In this document: piece after piece, positions 34,092-41,016 of the stretch
Layout of the letters: the number at the start of each line of letters is the position of its first letter
Numbering within the stretch: the first letter of the stretch is position 1
From: CANHEE01 sp049316985
GTDB lineage: Bacteria > Bacteroidota > Bacteroidia > Chitinophagales > Saprospiraceae
Assembly: GCA_049316985.1 (NCBI GenBank)
Contig: JBMOJB010000016.1
Span: 1 to 41,016 of the forward strand
Length of the DNA: 41,016 nt
Direction: 5' to 3'
The notes under the pieces: generated by a model
Seen by the model: only the letters and a program-made list of their open reading frames with translations
Databases searched by the model: none
Told to the model about the DNA's origin: nothing
Made by a program: the position numbers and the translations under genes

Positions 34092-34430
34092 GTTCTATAT
34101 TTTATTCTTTCAAACTAAAAGTATGCTGAATTAGTTCCTTTAGTTTTATTAATAACGCATAGTTCTGAGAATTAACGACCAATGGCTTGATACCTTCGAC
34201 AAAGAGGTGTGATGAAAGAAAGGATGATATTTCGAAAATAAACTATGTTATAACAGGTGAAGATATTGAGCAATAATTTCTTTATTTAACTTTTATTATA
34301 GATTTCTACAGTAGGCTTCTCGAAGTAATTGTGCATTATATACTGAAGTATACAATAAATACTTAAGCAGCTTTAAATTTTCGTACAAATACAAAGTATA
34401 ATAATGAATCTATTTTTAGTGTTTAAAAAA
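34092..34430. other. Intergenic region without recognisable features
   Basis: These 339 bp of AT-rich DNA lie upstream of the DUF697-SHOCT gene. TACTTTTA on the minus strand near 34121-34128 is one mismatch from a -7 box and could be its promoter, but the upstream TTTG is absent. No reading frame or repeat is supported. Confidence 0.4.
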
Positions 34431-34431
34431 C

Positions 34432-34463
34432 TAAAAAAGGGCTTGATTTTCAATTTCAAGCCC
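34432..34463 (-). terminator. Intrinsic terminator of the metal/YHYH cluster
   Basis: The inverted repeat GGGCTTGA (34439-34446) / TCAAGCCC (34456-34463) is followed on the minus strand by TTTTTT (34433-34438). It begins 7 bp past the stop of the downstream YHYH gene and marks the 3' end of the long minus-strand cluster. Confidence 0.88.
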
Positions 34464-34469
34464 CTCAGA

Positions 34470-35828
34470 TTATTTTATTATTTCAACTTTTCTCGTCCAG
34501 CTTTCCTGATCTGAAGATATCTGAATAATGTATTGTCCCTCATAACAAGTCCGCGTATCAAAATAAGCGATAGTACTTCCCTGATAGAGTGTTGTATTTA
34601 ATACAAGTCTTCCCTGAAGGTCGAAAAGTGAAACGCGGTAGTCCTGTGGCGCCGCATTAGCTAATTGCACCGCTACCAAGTCACTCGCCGGATTGGGGTA
34701 CACCAAAATTTCAATTTTGTCCAGTAAGCTATTTTTTAAAGCAGTACTTCCAGTATAAACGGTAGTAGATTCGTTGATATTTTGAACTTTTGAAGCACTT
34801 CTAACACCATAGAATGCCGGTCCAACACAATAAGGGTAATAAGAATTCCAGTTTTCATCGACCGTGCAGAAATAGGCATATGTCCCCTTTGGATACTCAG
34901 GTGTTATGCAAAAACGCCCATTGTGTTCATCGAGGTAATCCGGAGTGGCGGCAGAAGTTGGATTGTATACGTAGTCTTCCCTGAAATAGCCAAGTGGATA
35001 TTTCGTGCTCACTTCCGGTCCTGCCGTTACTGTATTTCCGTTGGCATAGGTGGTTCGAGTACTAATATCGCGCAGCACAAAACTTGATTTCATTCGCGTG
35101 ATTCCTCCGGTTCCATCCACGTTTTTGAATGCGTATGCGCCATATATAGGAAAACCATCATATGCAAAACCAATCAATGGAGAGTGCTTTGATGCATCAA
35201 TCACATACAGTCCATCTGCGGTATAAATATCGCAAACTGTAGAAATTACTGTTTTGTCTAATTTGAAGGCAGAAGGATTCTGATGGTGGTGGTAGTTGCC
35301 CATTGCCGGATGGCCTTTTGAGCAATCAAATCCGACTCTTTCTGCTGGAACTGCATCACGGTTCCACACTTGATCGCCCATTCCACCTAAAGGTCCACCT
35401 TTCAAAGACTGGGAAGAATTTTGCCAAGATACGCCGTCCCTGTAATCGAAAAGCGCAACGCCATTAATAAATATGCCGATGTTGCCTCCTGTTGTATTTG
35501 TCGGAGTTCCATTGTTTTTTTGCGGATTCAAAGGAAATTTGAAAATAGCATTCTGGCTTGTAGCAAGAGAGGGATTTCCATCAAGGAATGGACCTGTAAT
35601 GTAACTTGGTATTCCCTGGGTATTTATATAAACCGATCCGGCAGAATATTGAACTTTTTGGACATTTGCGATGGTGTTGTCCACTATTGGAGTGGGATTT
35701 CCTTTCACGTAGTGTCTTCCTTTTGTGGTATTGTTTTGCAACCATGATGTAATGATTGGATTGGTCTGCGCAAAAGTTGTAGTTGCTGCCATCATCAGCA
35801 ACATTAAGATAGAAGTAGCTTTTATCAT
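34470..35828 (-). CDS. YHYH-domain protein with T9SS sorting domain
   Basis: This 452-aa exported protein has a signal peptide (MIKATSILMLLMMAATTTFA, 1-20). The YHYH domain (about 90-325) contains NIGIFINGVALFDY, QVWNRDAVPAERVGFD, the His-rich GHPAMGNYHHHQNP and FAYDGFPIYGAY. The C-terminus (about 372-452; YPNPASDLVAVQL, DTRTCYEGQYIIQI) is a T9SS type A sorting domain, so the protein should reach the cell surface. YHYH-domain function is unknown; the conserved histidines could bind metal. I use the ATG at 35828; a TTG at 35849 would add seven residues. It starts 59 bp after the diheme peroxidase stop and precedes the terminator. Confidence 0.85.
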   Translation of the reverse strand: MIKATSILMLLMMAATTTFAQTNPIITSWLQNNTTKGRHYVKGNPTPIVDNTIANVQKVQYSAGSVYINTQGIPSYITGPFLDGNPSLATSQNAIFKFPLNPQKNNGTPTNTTGGNIGIFINGVALFDYRDGVSWQNSSQSLKGGPLGGMGDQVWNRDAVPAERVGFDCSKGHPAMGNYHHHQNPSAFKLDKTVISTVCDIYTADGLYVIDASKHSPLIGFAYDGFPIYGAYAFKNVDGTGGITRMKSSFVLRDISTRTTYANGNTVTAGPEVSTKYPLGYFREDYVYNPTSAATPDYLDEHNGRFCITPEYPKGTYAYFCTVDENWNSYYPYCVGPAFYGVRSASKVQNINESTTVYTGSTALKNSLLDKIEILVYPNPASDLVAVQLANAAPQDYRVSLFDLQGRLVLNTTLYQGSTIAYFDTRTCYEGQYIIQISSDQESWTRKVEIIK

Positions 35829-35887
35829 AAAATCAGTTTTAAATTTCAAATTTATTCTTTGACGATAATTGCTTTAAAATTCCTTCG

Positions 35888-36907
35888 TTACTTTGAATAT
35901 ATTTCTTTTGGATAGGAAAACTTTGGTTCAAATAGAAAATCTTTGTCTGAAAGTGTCAGCAAAAAGGCCGTCAGGTCGACCCGTTGATCAGAACTTAGAG
36001 GAAGGCCATTTCTAAGCTCCGGTGCCAGTGTGGTTCCTTTCAGAATTCCCGAACTGTAGTGCTTTAAGATTTCTCCGAGTCTTTTGTAACGTCCGTCATG
36101 CATATAGGGAAAAGAAAATTCGATGTTTCGAAGTGTAGGAATCTTAAATTTAAAGCTGTCGAGCGGATTTTGCGAAATTCTTGCTCTGCCTATATCCTTT
36201 AACTGAGGATCCATAGAAAGACCATTGTTTGCAAAATCTCCGTTTGTAAAAAGAGGTTCTGTATGACAGGAATTACAGAATCTAAGAAAAAGGAAATAAC
36301 CTTTTTCTTCCTGTTCTGAGAATGACATTTCCTTTCTTTTTACTTTGTCATATTTTGAATTGGCGCTTACCAGGGTTACCATAAATTGTGCTATGGCCTT
36401 TAAAGTCCTTTCTCCGGTGATGGTGCTGTCTCCAAAAGCAAGAGAAAAAAGTCGGGGATATATTTTTGTATTTTTTAAGCGGTACACCACGGAATCGATG
36501 GAGCTTCCCATTTCAAGTGGGTGCGAAATTGGTGCCAATGATTGCATGTCAAGGTTGGTAATAGCGCCGTCCCACATAAATGACTTTTGCCAGGCCAGAT
36601 TCATCAATGCAGGAGAATTTCGTGTGCCAATGCTGTCAAAAATGCCGTGACTAAGATCGTGATCTACATGCGTAAATGCTACGTAAGGAGAATGGCAGCT
36701 AACACAGGAAATCGTATTTGTTTTTGAAAGAATCGGATCATAAAACAGTGCTCTGCCCAGATCAATTGTTTGCTGTTTCAGTGGATTGTTTTTGAAATTG
36801 TAGATTGGCTTCGGAAAATATTCCGGCGCATAGAACAGCCCATCCTGGTACCAGACAAAAGAAAAAAGAAGAAAAGTTGCAAATGGAAATATAAACGACT
36901 TTTTCAT
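35888..36907 (-). CDS. mbnH: MbnH/MauG-like diheme cytochrome c peroxidase family protein
   Basis: This 339-aa protein has an N-terminal signal or anchor (1-20) and two c-type heme sites, CVSCH (68-72) and CNSCH (211-215). Peroxidase-family blocks are LGRALFYDPILSKTNTISC, GTRNSPALMNLAW and MWDGAITNLDMQ. MauG-type enzymes use a high-valent di-iron(IV) state to oxidise residues in partner proteins. MbnH, from methanobactin operons, oxidises a tryptophan of MbnP to kynurenine. Its start overlaps the stop of an MbnP-like gene by 4 bp (ATGA), the same pairing, which supports MbnH over a general peroxide-removing CcpA. It should act in the periplasm with heme loaded by the Ccm or Ccs system. Confidence 0.85.
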   Translation of the reverse strand: MKKSFIFPFATFLLFSFVWYQDGLFYAPEYFPKPIYNFKNNPLKQQTIDLGRALFYDPILSKTNTISCVSCHSPYVAFTHVDHDLSHGIFDSIGTRNSPALMNLAWQKSFMWDGAITNLDMQSLAPISHPLEMGSSIDSVVYRLKNTKIYPRLFSLAFGDSTITGERTLKAIAQFMVTLVSANSKYDKVKRKEMSFSEQEEKGYFLFLRFCNSCHTEPLFTNGDFANNGLSMDPQLKDIGRARISQNPLDSFKFKIPTLRNIEFSFPYMHDGRYKRLGEILKHYSSGILKGTTLAPELRNGLPLSSDQRVDLTAFLLTLSDKDFLFEPKFSYPKEIYSK

Positions 36908-37587
36908 TGTTCTTTGGTTGAAAACCTGATTGATTTTGCAATTTCTACTGCTTTTGCCGACGGACTCATGATATGGTTCAACGCTGGCAAGTCAAAACCC
37001 GCCAGAAATGCAGACAAATCCAGCCCGAATTCAAGGTCCTTGCCCAAAGTAATGGGATATTCTACACTTTGAATGGAGTTGAATGGCGCTGAATAGCCAC
37101 CGATATGGAACTGAAATTCATTTTTTCTGGCATTGCATTTTCTGCAATTCCCTTCCAGTTTGAAGTGGATATACCCACTCTGCCAGGTCCAGTACATTCC
37201 TTTTGTAGGGTCGAGATCCCCACCTTTGACGCCGTCATTTTGTGTCAGACTATCGATTCCTATCAAAAACCTAATTTTATTGTATTGAAGCAGCGGTAAA
37301 ATGGAAAGTGTGATTTTTTCAGCACTTTCACTCTCATGATCGATAAGGTGATAGCTTTCTTTTTCTACCCACACCAGGGAATCATCCTTATAGAGTTGTA
37401 TATGGGAAATGTAAAACTTGAGTTGCGAAATGGTGATGGTATCATCAGCAGTAGGGTAGGGCTTACTTAAAATTAACCCTTCAGATTTCCAAAGAGGCAA
37501 AAAGTGAAGGGTTACAGTATGATTAGATTGAGCAATAATCTTTGCAAAAGAAAGCATTGCGATAAAAGCAATATAGTAATTTCTCAT
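36904..37587 (-). CDS. mbnP: MbnP-family copper-binding protein
   Basis: This 227-aa protein has a signal peptide (about 1-19, ending KIIAQ). MbnP landmarks are ISQLKFYISHIQL (53-65), the ligand-region sequence TKGMYWTWQSGYIHFKLEG (128-146) with W133 and W135, a cysteine pair CRKC (148-151), and FQFHIGGY (158-165). MbnP proteins are periplasmic copper-binding proteins, and in a methanotroph one tryptophan is converted to kynurenine by MbnH. Its start overlaps the Spy-like gene and its stop overlaps mbnH, each by 4 bp, so the genes are translationally coupled. No methanobactin precursor is visible. The C-x2-C pair may be a disulfide or extra metal site. Confidence 0.85.
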   Translation of the reverse strand: MRNYYIAFIAMLSFAKIIAQSNHTVTLHFLPLWKSEGLILSKPYPTADDTITISQLKFYISHIQLYKDDSLVWVEKESYHLIDHESESAEKITLSILPLLQYNKIRFLIGIDSLTQNDGVKGGDLDPTKGMYWTWQSGYIHFKLEGNCRKCNARKNEFQFHIGGYSAPFNSIQSVEYPITLGKDLEFGLDLSAFLAGFDLPALNHIMSPSAKAVEIAKSIRFSTKEQ

Positions 37588-38033
37588 TTGAGCGGTTTTT
37601 TCCCTCTCTGGGGAAAAAGATTGGTGATATCACTGCACAATTTATCAAAATCTGCAGATTGGCTAGGGTTGCACAAGGACCTGATGTCTTCAAAATGGTG
37701 ATAATGGGTATTTTCAATCAGTACCTGCAAATCTCCAATGTTTTGTATCAGGTTGTTTTTAGCCGTAGTATCTGAACCATTTTTCAACGTAGCGTACAAT
37801 CGGTTTTTTAATGTCAATATGCTGTCTTCGGCTAGTCTGATGTCCTTTCTGTGTTGGTCGACCAACTGACTGTAGGCATCCTTTTGCTTTTCATCAAAAT
37901 GAAGCCGCTCCATAATTATTTTTTTTGGACCTTGAGGCAGGGGCGGTTTTCTGAAGAAGATAAAAGCAAGCAATAGTAAATTACTCAGCAAAAGCAAACC
38001 TGCTACCATTCCAAGAAATTTTGTTTTGTTCAT
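37584..38033 (-). CDS. Spy/CpxP/ZraP-like periplasmic protein
   Basis: This 149-aa protein has an N-terminal transmembrane anchor or signal (GMVAGLLLLSNLLLLAFIFF). It is followed by a helical, charged region with FDEKQKDAYSQLVDQHRKDI, the LTxxQ-like helix-turn typical of Spy/CpxP/ZraP proteins. These are periplasmic chaperones or sensors of envelope and heavy-metal stress. The ATG at 38033 is used; a longer frame to 38081 adds sixteen residues that overlap the upstream gene. Gap to the preceding gene is 1 bp and overlap with mbnP is 4 bp. Confidence 0.7.
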   Translation of the reverse strand: MNKTKFLGMVAGLLLLSNLLLLAFIFFRKPPLPQGPKKIIMERLHFDEKQKDAYSQLVDQHRKDIRLAEDSILTLKNRLYATLKNGSDTTAKNNLIQNIGDLQVLIENTHYHHFEDIRSLCNPSQSADFDKLCSDITNLFPQRGKKPLK

Positions 38034-38034
38034 T

Positions 38035-38289
38035 TCAGCGGCTGTACAGTTGATTGTGTGGATTAATATGAAAAGATTCATTCAGATTGCTTTCTTGCGT
38101 TGAATCTGTTTTCGTCCGTATCAGTAAAGAAAAATCGAGAACAAAAACCAGGCAACAAACCATGCTAATTGCCCAGACCCATTTTAAGTTGAACATTTGC
38201 TGTTGACTTCTGATTTGCTCATTTATCCTGGTAAGCAAATAGGATGGGGCGTCCACCTTTTGAAGTTTTTCTAGTAATTCCAGTTTCAT
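38035..38289 (-). CDS. Small single-pass membrane protein, probable anti-sigma factor
   Basis: This 84-aa protein has an N-terminal cytoplasmic part (about 1-35), one transmembrane helix (about 37-60, WVWAISMVCCLVFVLDFSLL) and a short periplasmic tail. Its position, 47 bp after an ECF sigma factor and 1 bp before the Spy-like gene, is that of an anti-sigma factor in Bacteroidota sigma operons. No zinc-binding HxxxCxxC motif is present, so the call rests on context and topology. Confidence 0.55.
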   Translation of the reverse strand: MKLELLEKLQKVDAPSYLLTRINEQIRSQQQMFNLKWVWAISMVCCLVFVLDFSLLIRTKTDSTQESNLNESFHINPHNQLYSR

Positions 38290-38336
38290 TTTATTTAAAG
38301 TTTGTGTATTATATTATAGTAGACGACGATCGGGAA

Positions 38337-38888
38337 TCAATCCTTCTCTTGCTGGATTTTTTTTGACAAATTGGTTTTTGCCCTTTGTAAAAGCGATTCC
38401 ACTGCCTTTACACTGATAGACATAATCTCAGCGACTTCCAATTGCGATTTTTGTTCTATCTTACTTAAGATTAAAGCTGTTTTTTGGTTGTCCGGCAGTA
38501 AGTTGATCAATATGAAAAGCTTTTCCAGGGCTTCTTTGTCTTCCAGCATTACACCCGGGTGATTGAAATTCGGGCTATCGTGATTGATTTCATTATTTTC
38601 ATTATAAAAAATGGAAGTGATGAATGCAAATCTCTTCTTTCTCTTTTTTGCCTTAATGTGATCGAGACTTTTATTTATGGTAATCCTATAGATCCAGGTT
38701 GCAGTACTGGATTCTGCACGAAAAGAATCCAACATCTGGTGTACCGCCACAAACACATCCTGCGCAATTTCTTGCGCATCCTCCGTATTCTGCACATATT
38801 GAAGTGCAAGATTGTAAACCATTTTTTTATACGAATGATAAATTTCTTCGAAATGCATATTTCTTCTACTGCTAAGCATATCCAGCAT
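38337..38888 (-). CDS. ECF-type RNA polymerase sigma factor
   Basis: This 183-aa sigma-70 family protein has region 2 (about 12-80: MVYNLALQYVQNTEDAQEIA, QDVFVAVHQMLDSF, TATWIYRITINKSLDHIK). Region 4 (about 128-178) contains LPDNQKTALILSKIEQKSQL and MSISVKAVESLLQRAK as the helix-turn-helix. It would direct RNA polymerase to a small set of envelope or metal-stress promoters, probably including this cluster. Three in-frame ATGs (38888, 38879, 38858) are possible; the last, giving MHFEEIYHSYK, best matches ECF proteins. A 112-bp gap separates it from the HupE/UreJ gene, room for its own promoter. Confidence 0.93.
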   Translation of the reverse strand: MLDMLSSRRNMHFEEIYHSYKKMVYNLALQYVQNTEDAQEIAQDVFVAVHQMLDSFRAESSTATWIYRITINKSLDHIKAKKRKKRFAFITSIFYNENNEINHDSPNFNHPGVMLEDKEALEKLFILINLLPDNQKTALILSKIEQKSQLEVAEIMSISVKAVESLLQRAKTNLSKKIQQEKD

Positions 38889-39000
38889 TTTTTATAGCCG
38901 GGCTGCTCTTGTTCGCAAATATCTAAAAATAGAATTATATTAATAGGAAATGAAGGAAGAAACCGAAAGGAGTGCCTTGTTTTACAATAAACAGCAAATA

Positions 39001-39558
39001 TTATTGCAAAAATCGCAGTATAGTCCAGAATAAAGCGATCGAGGCGATTGTGATTGAAAGTGGAACAATTAGTTTTTCGCGATACCAGGTGCGGTGAGAA
39101 AAGGGTCTGGCTACACAAAAATAGCAGCATACAATCAGCAGAATCTGAGCAGTTTCAACGCCTAAGTTAAATCCAAGCAATGCAGCAATCTCTTCATTTT
39201 TCGGAATACCAACTGACATTAGTGCTGAGGCAAAGCCCATCCCATGTATCAGTCCAAAAATAAAAATCAATGCGAGTCGCCAGAAATGCAATTTACTGAA
39301 AAAAAGGTTTTCTAGCGCTACAAAAAAGATGGAAAGAGCGATAATGATTTCAATATAGTAGGGATTGAAACTGATATAGTCCAACGCAACGAGTGCAAGC
39401 GTAAATGAATGTGCCAATGTAAAAAGCGAGCACTGCAGAATAGAAGTCTTCAAAAGGGAATCAAGGAAAAAAAGGGATATGATAAACAAAATGTGATCAT
39501 ATCCCAATGGAATTACATGCTCAAAACCTATTTTCAGGTAATGCAAGGAATCAGCCAT
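39001..39558 (-). CDS. HupE/UreJ-family membrane protein
   Basis: This 185-aa protein has about six transmembrane helices. Polar motifs of HupE/UreJ metal transporters are present: FEHVIPLGYDHILF (13-26), LFTLAHSFTLAL (45-56), FGLIHGMGFASAL (100-112) and LGFNLGVETAQI (127-138). The repeated His/Asp residues inside membrane helices suggest divalent-metal passage, as in nickel- or cobalt-importing HupE/UreJ relatives; in this branch the metal is unknown. Its ATG directly abuts the stop of the upstream YHYH gene, so the two are tightly coupled. Confidence 0.85.
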   Translation of the reverse strand: MADSLHYLKIGFEHVIPLGYDHILFIISLFFLDSLLKTSILQCSLFTLAHSFTLALVALDYISFNPYYIEIIIALSIFFVALENLFFSKLHFWRLALIFIFGLIHGMGFASALMSVGIPKNEEIAALLGFNLGVETAQILLIVCCYFCVARPFSHRTWYREKLIVPLSITIASIALFWTILRFLQ

Positions 39559-41016
39559 TTAGTCGAGTATCAATTTTTTAACGTATACCTTGTCATTTGT
39601 TAGCATTTGAAATAAGTAGATTCCACGCGGAAAACCATCTGTTTTGATGTTTTCCTGATAGGAATTGCTTTCAAAAACGGTTTTCCCAGCTGCATTGAAT
39701 AAGCTTACTTTCCTGATTCTGGCAGCAGTGGCTTTTTCATCAAGACTTATAAAAAGTTCGTTTTGTGCCGGATTTGGGAATATTTGCACATTTAATTGAT
39801 CAGATTGCTGATCTCCAACTGCAACAGGAACAGTACATGGAGCTGATCCTTTATAAGTACTTGTACTTTTTCCGGAAGGGCCATCAAAATTAAAAACATA
39901 ATTCCCGGCATTGTCCCATTTGTAATCCCAGACGTAGGTTTTTCCGGAAAGTGTATAAGACAAAGAATAGCCATTTCCAACAATATTGGGTTCGCAAGCA
40001 GTAATAGCAGCACCTTTTAGCGGAGTTCCGGCCGGACGAATCGGTTTTGCACTGGCCTGAGGAATGATTTGCTTATCAGCATCTTCGGTAATTTTGCCTA
40101 CCATATTTCCTATCATGTATGGGAAAGCGGCAGTGCCATGGTAATGATAGACGCCGTCAACTCCGTAATGCCCATGATTGGCATCCAATGCTTTCATGCT
40201 GCTGCCATCCGGCTCCTGGCTTCCATAAATCGCGAAGCCATCCAATGCGTAAGCAATCGGAAGCGTCTTTAAAGTATGGTCATACAAGTGTAATGGAGCA
40301 ATATGATAATGATAGTCATCTGCACGTCCGCAATGTCCACCCCAATTGTCGAGCTGTCCATCAACGAGTGCATCGACTCCTGTATTGGTAAATGGATTAA
40401 AAATGGCAATGCCGTTGACAGCTACAGCGACGGCTCCTTTGGTAAAGTGTTGTGAATTGACCGGAACGGGAGTAGCTGCAATTTCCGGATTCAAAGGAAT
40501 ACTCCACGCATTGTTACCAATGTAGCACTGAGGAATGGGCACTTGTTGCTGCCATCCGGTAATACCGGTCATCATTTTGTGCGTAGTCGGGATTCCTTTG
40601 GAATGAACGAGAAAATAAGTATTGTTCCAGGTAGTGTACACATTGGGCTTGAAAGGCGCAAAAGCCAGGTCCATTACTTTAGGGTCAGTTCCAAGTAAGA
40701 ATGGTTTGTTTTTAAAACTGTAGATGGTTGAAAGCAAACCAATACCAAGAAAGTAAAACGCGAATTTTCTGCGTTTTTTACCAGCGAAGTGATAGAAAAA
40801 ACCTGAAATGATTAGGAGAAAAACCAAAACCGCTGCAGTCTTTTTTAAGAAAGTTTGTCTAAGTTGCTCGTCTGGGATGGGTTCGACTGAACTACTATTG
40901 AGTTTTTGGATAGTTTCCGCCCTTTGTTGAACGAACTGCCGGTCGGCAGCACTTAATTCTTTTATCGGAAAAGAGACGATTGAATGATCTTCGTTTTCAA
41001 GAAAGACCTTATCATT
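39559..41016 (-). CDS. YHYH-domain protein with membrane hairpin and T9SS sorting domain (5' end cut by window)
   Basis: The frame stays open for 63 codons beyond the first obvious start-like codon (TTG at 40827) to the window edge, so the gene is 5'-truncated here. The visible part begins with a charged segment (including FPIKELSAADRQFVQQRAE). Two hydrophobic helices follow, separated by GKKRRK (AAVLVFLLIISGFFYHFA and KFAFYFLGIGLLSTIYSF). Next is a YHYH domain with AVNGIAIFNP, DDYHYHIAP, YALDGFAIYGS and a second GVYHYHG, and finally a T9SS sorting domain (IFPNPAQNELFISL, DGFPRGIYLFQML). A membrane hairpin in front of a T9SS signal is unusual. The histidine pairs could bind metal. HupE/UreJ follows with no gap. 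Confidence 0.85.
   Translation of the reverse strand, partial: NDKVFLENEDHSIVSFPIKELSAADRQFVQQRAETIQKLNSSSVEPIPDEQLRQTFLKKTAAVLVFLLIISGFFYHFAGKKRRKFAFYFLGIGLLSTIYSFKNKPFLLGTDPKVMDLAFAPFKPNVYTTWNNTYFLVHSKGIPTTHKMMTGITGWQQQVPIPQCYIGNNAWSIPLNPEIAATPVPVNSQHFTKGAVAVAVNGIAIFNPFTNTGVDALVDGQLDNWGGHCGRADDYHYHIAPLHLYDHTLKTLPIAYALDGFAIYGSQEPDGSSMKALDANHGHYGVDGVYHYHGTAAFPYMIGNMVGKITEDADKQIIPQASAKPIRPAGTPLKGAAITACEPNIVGNGYSLSYTLSGKTYVWDYKWDNAGNYVFNFDGPSGKSTSTYKGSAPCTVPVAVGDQQSDQLNVQIFPNPAQNELFISLDEKATAARIRKVSLFNAAGKTVFESNSYQENIKTDGFPRGIYLFQMLTNDKVYVKKLILD

Noticed and set aside
39559..40827. Calling the first YHYH gene complete from a TTG at 40827
   Set aside because: The same frame continues open for 63 more codons to the edge with sensible charged sequence, so the gene is taken as truncated by the window.

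Overview
The window looks like Bacteroidota chromosome or chromid DNA. The evidence is AT-rich composition, a type IX secretion (T9SS) C25 peptidase, T9SS-type C-terminal sorting domains, an UpxY-type antiterminator, a Wzi/RemB-like barrel, and promoters of the form TTTG-N19-TAnnTTTG instead of -35/-10 boxes. Gene types and sizes suggest an environmental Saprospiria- or Chitinophagia-like lineage, but that placement is inference. I see no rRNA, tRNA, CRISPR array, integrase or intact transposase.

Layout. (1) 1-305 is a 113-bp tandem repeat. (2) 421-8796 (minus) runs metH, a wHTH-nucleotidyltransferase protein, a WbpD-like acetyltransferase, a UDP-HexNAc dehydrogenase, an UpxY/NusG-like antiterminator and ugd. 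Apart from metH this is the edge of a surface-polysaccharide locus. (3) 8997-12063 (minus) is a Wzx-like flippase and a Wzi/RemB-like outer-membrane barrel, driven by a strong promoter. Divergent from it are a YdcF-like protein and an alpha/alpha-toroid protein (12176-14006, plus). (4) 14010-21129 (minus) holds an S9 peptidase, a class I aminotransferase, AsnB and a possible GT-C membrane protein. (5) 21285-26408 (plus) is a PorU2-like T9SS peptidase. (6) 26449-29787 is a complete plasmid-type maintenance module: a Rep_3 initiator, 22-bp iterons, an AT-rich stretch, a ribbon-helix-helix protein, a small ParA, and an 8-bp-periodic array like a type Ib centromere. (7) 30392-33433 (plus) is DUF6624, a FemAB/GNAT-like acyltransferase and a GT4 glycosyltransferase. 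(8) 33450-34091 (minus) is a DUF697-SHOCT protein. (9) 34470-41016 (minus) is a tight cluster: YHYH protein, HupE/UreJ, ECF sigma, small membrane protein (likely anti-sigma), Spy/CpxP-like protein, MbnP, MbnH and a second YHYH protein. The first gene is cut by the window edge.

Two systems deserve most attention. One is the self-contained Rep/iteron plus ParA/RHH/octamer-array module set among housekeeping-type genes with no visible integration machinery. The other is the cluster coupling an MbnP/MbnH pair (copper protein and its diheme oxidase, with no methanobactin gene in view) to HupE/UreJ, a sigma/anti-sigma pair and two T9SS-exported YHYH proteins, which suggests a metal-responsive envelope system.

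All calls come from reading the sequence and protein motifs by eye; no database search was run. Where an upstream TTG/GTG extension exists I moved the start to the ATG best supported by promoter position, signal peptide or family alignment, and say so in the entry.
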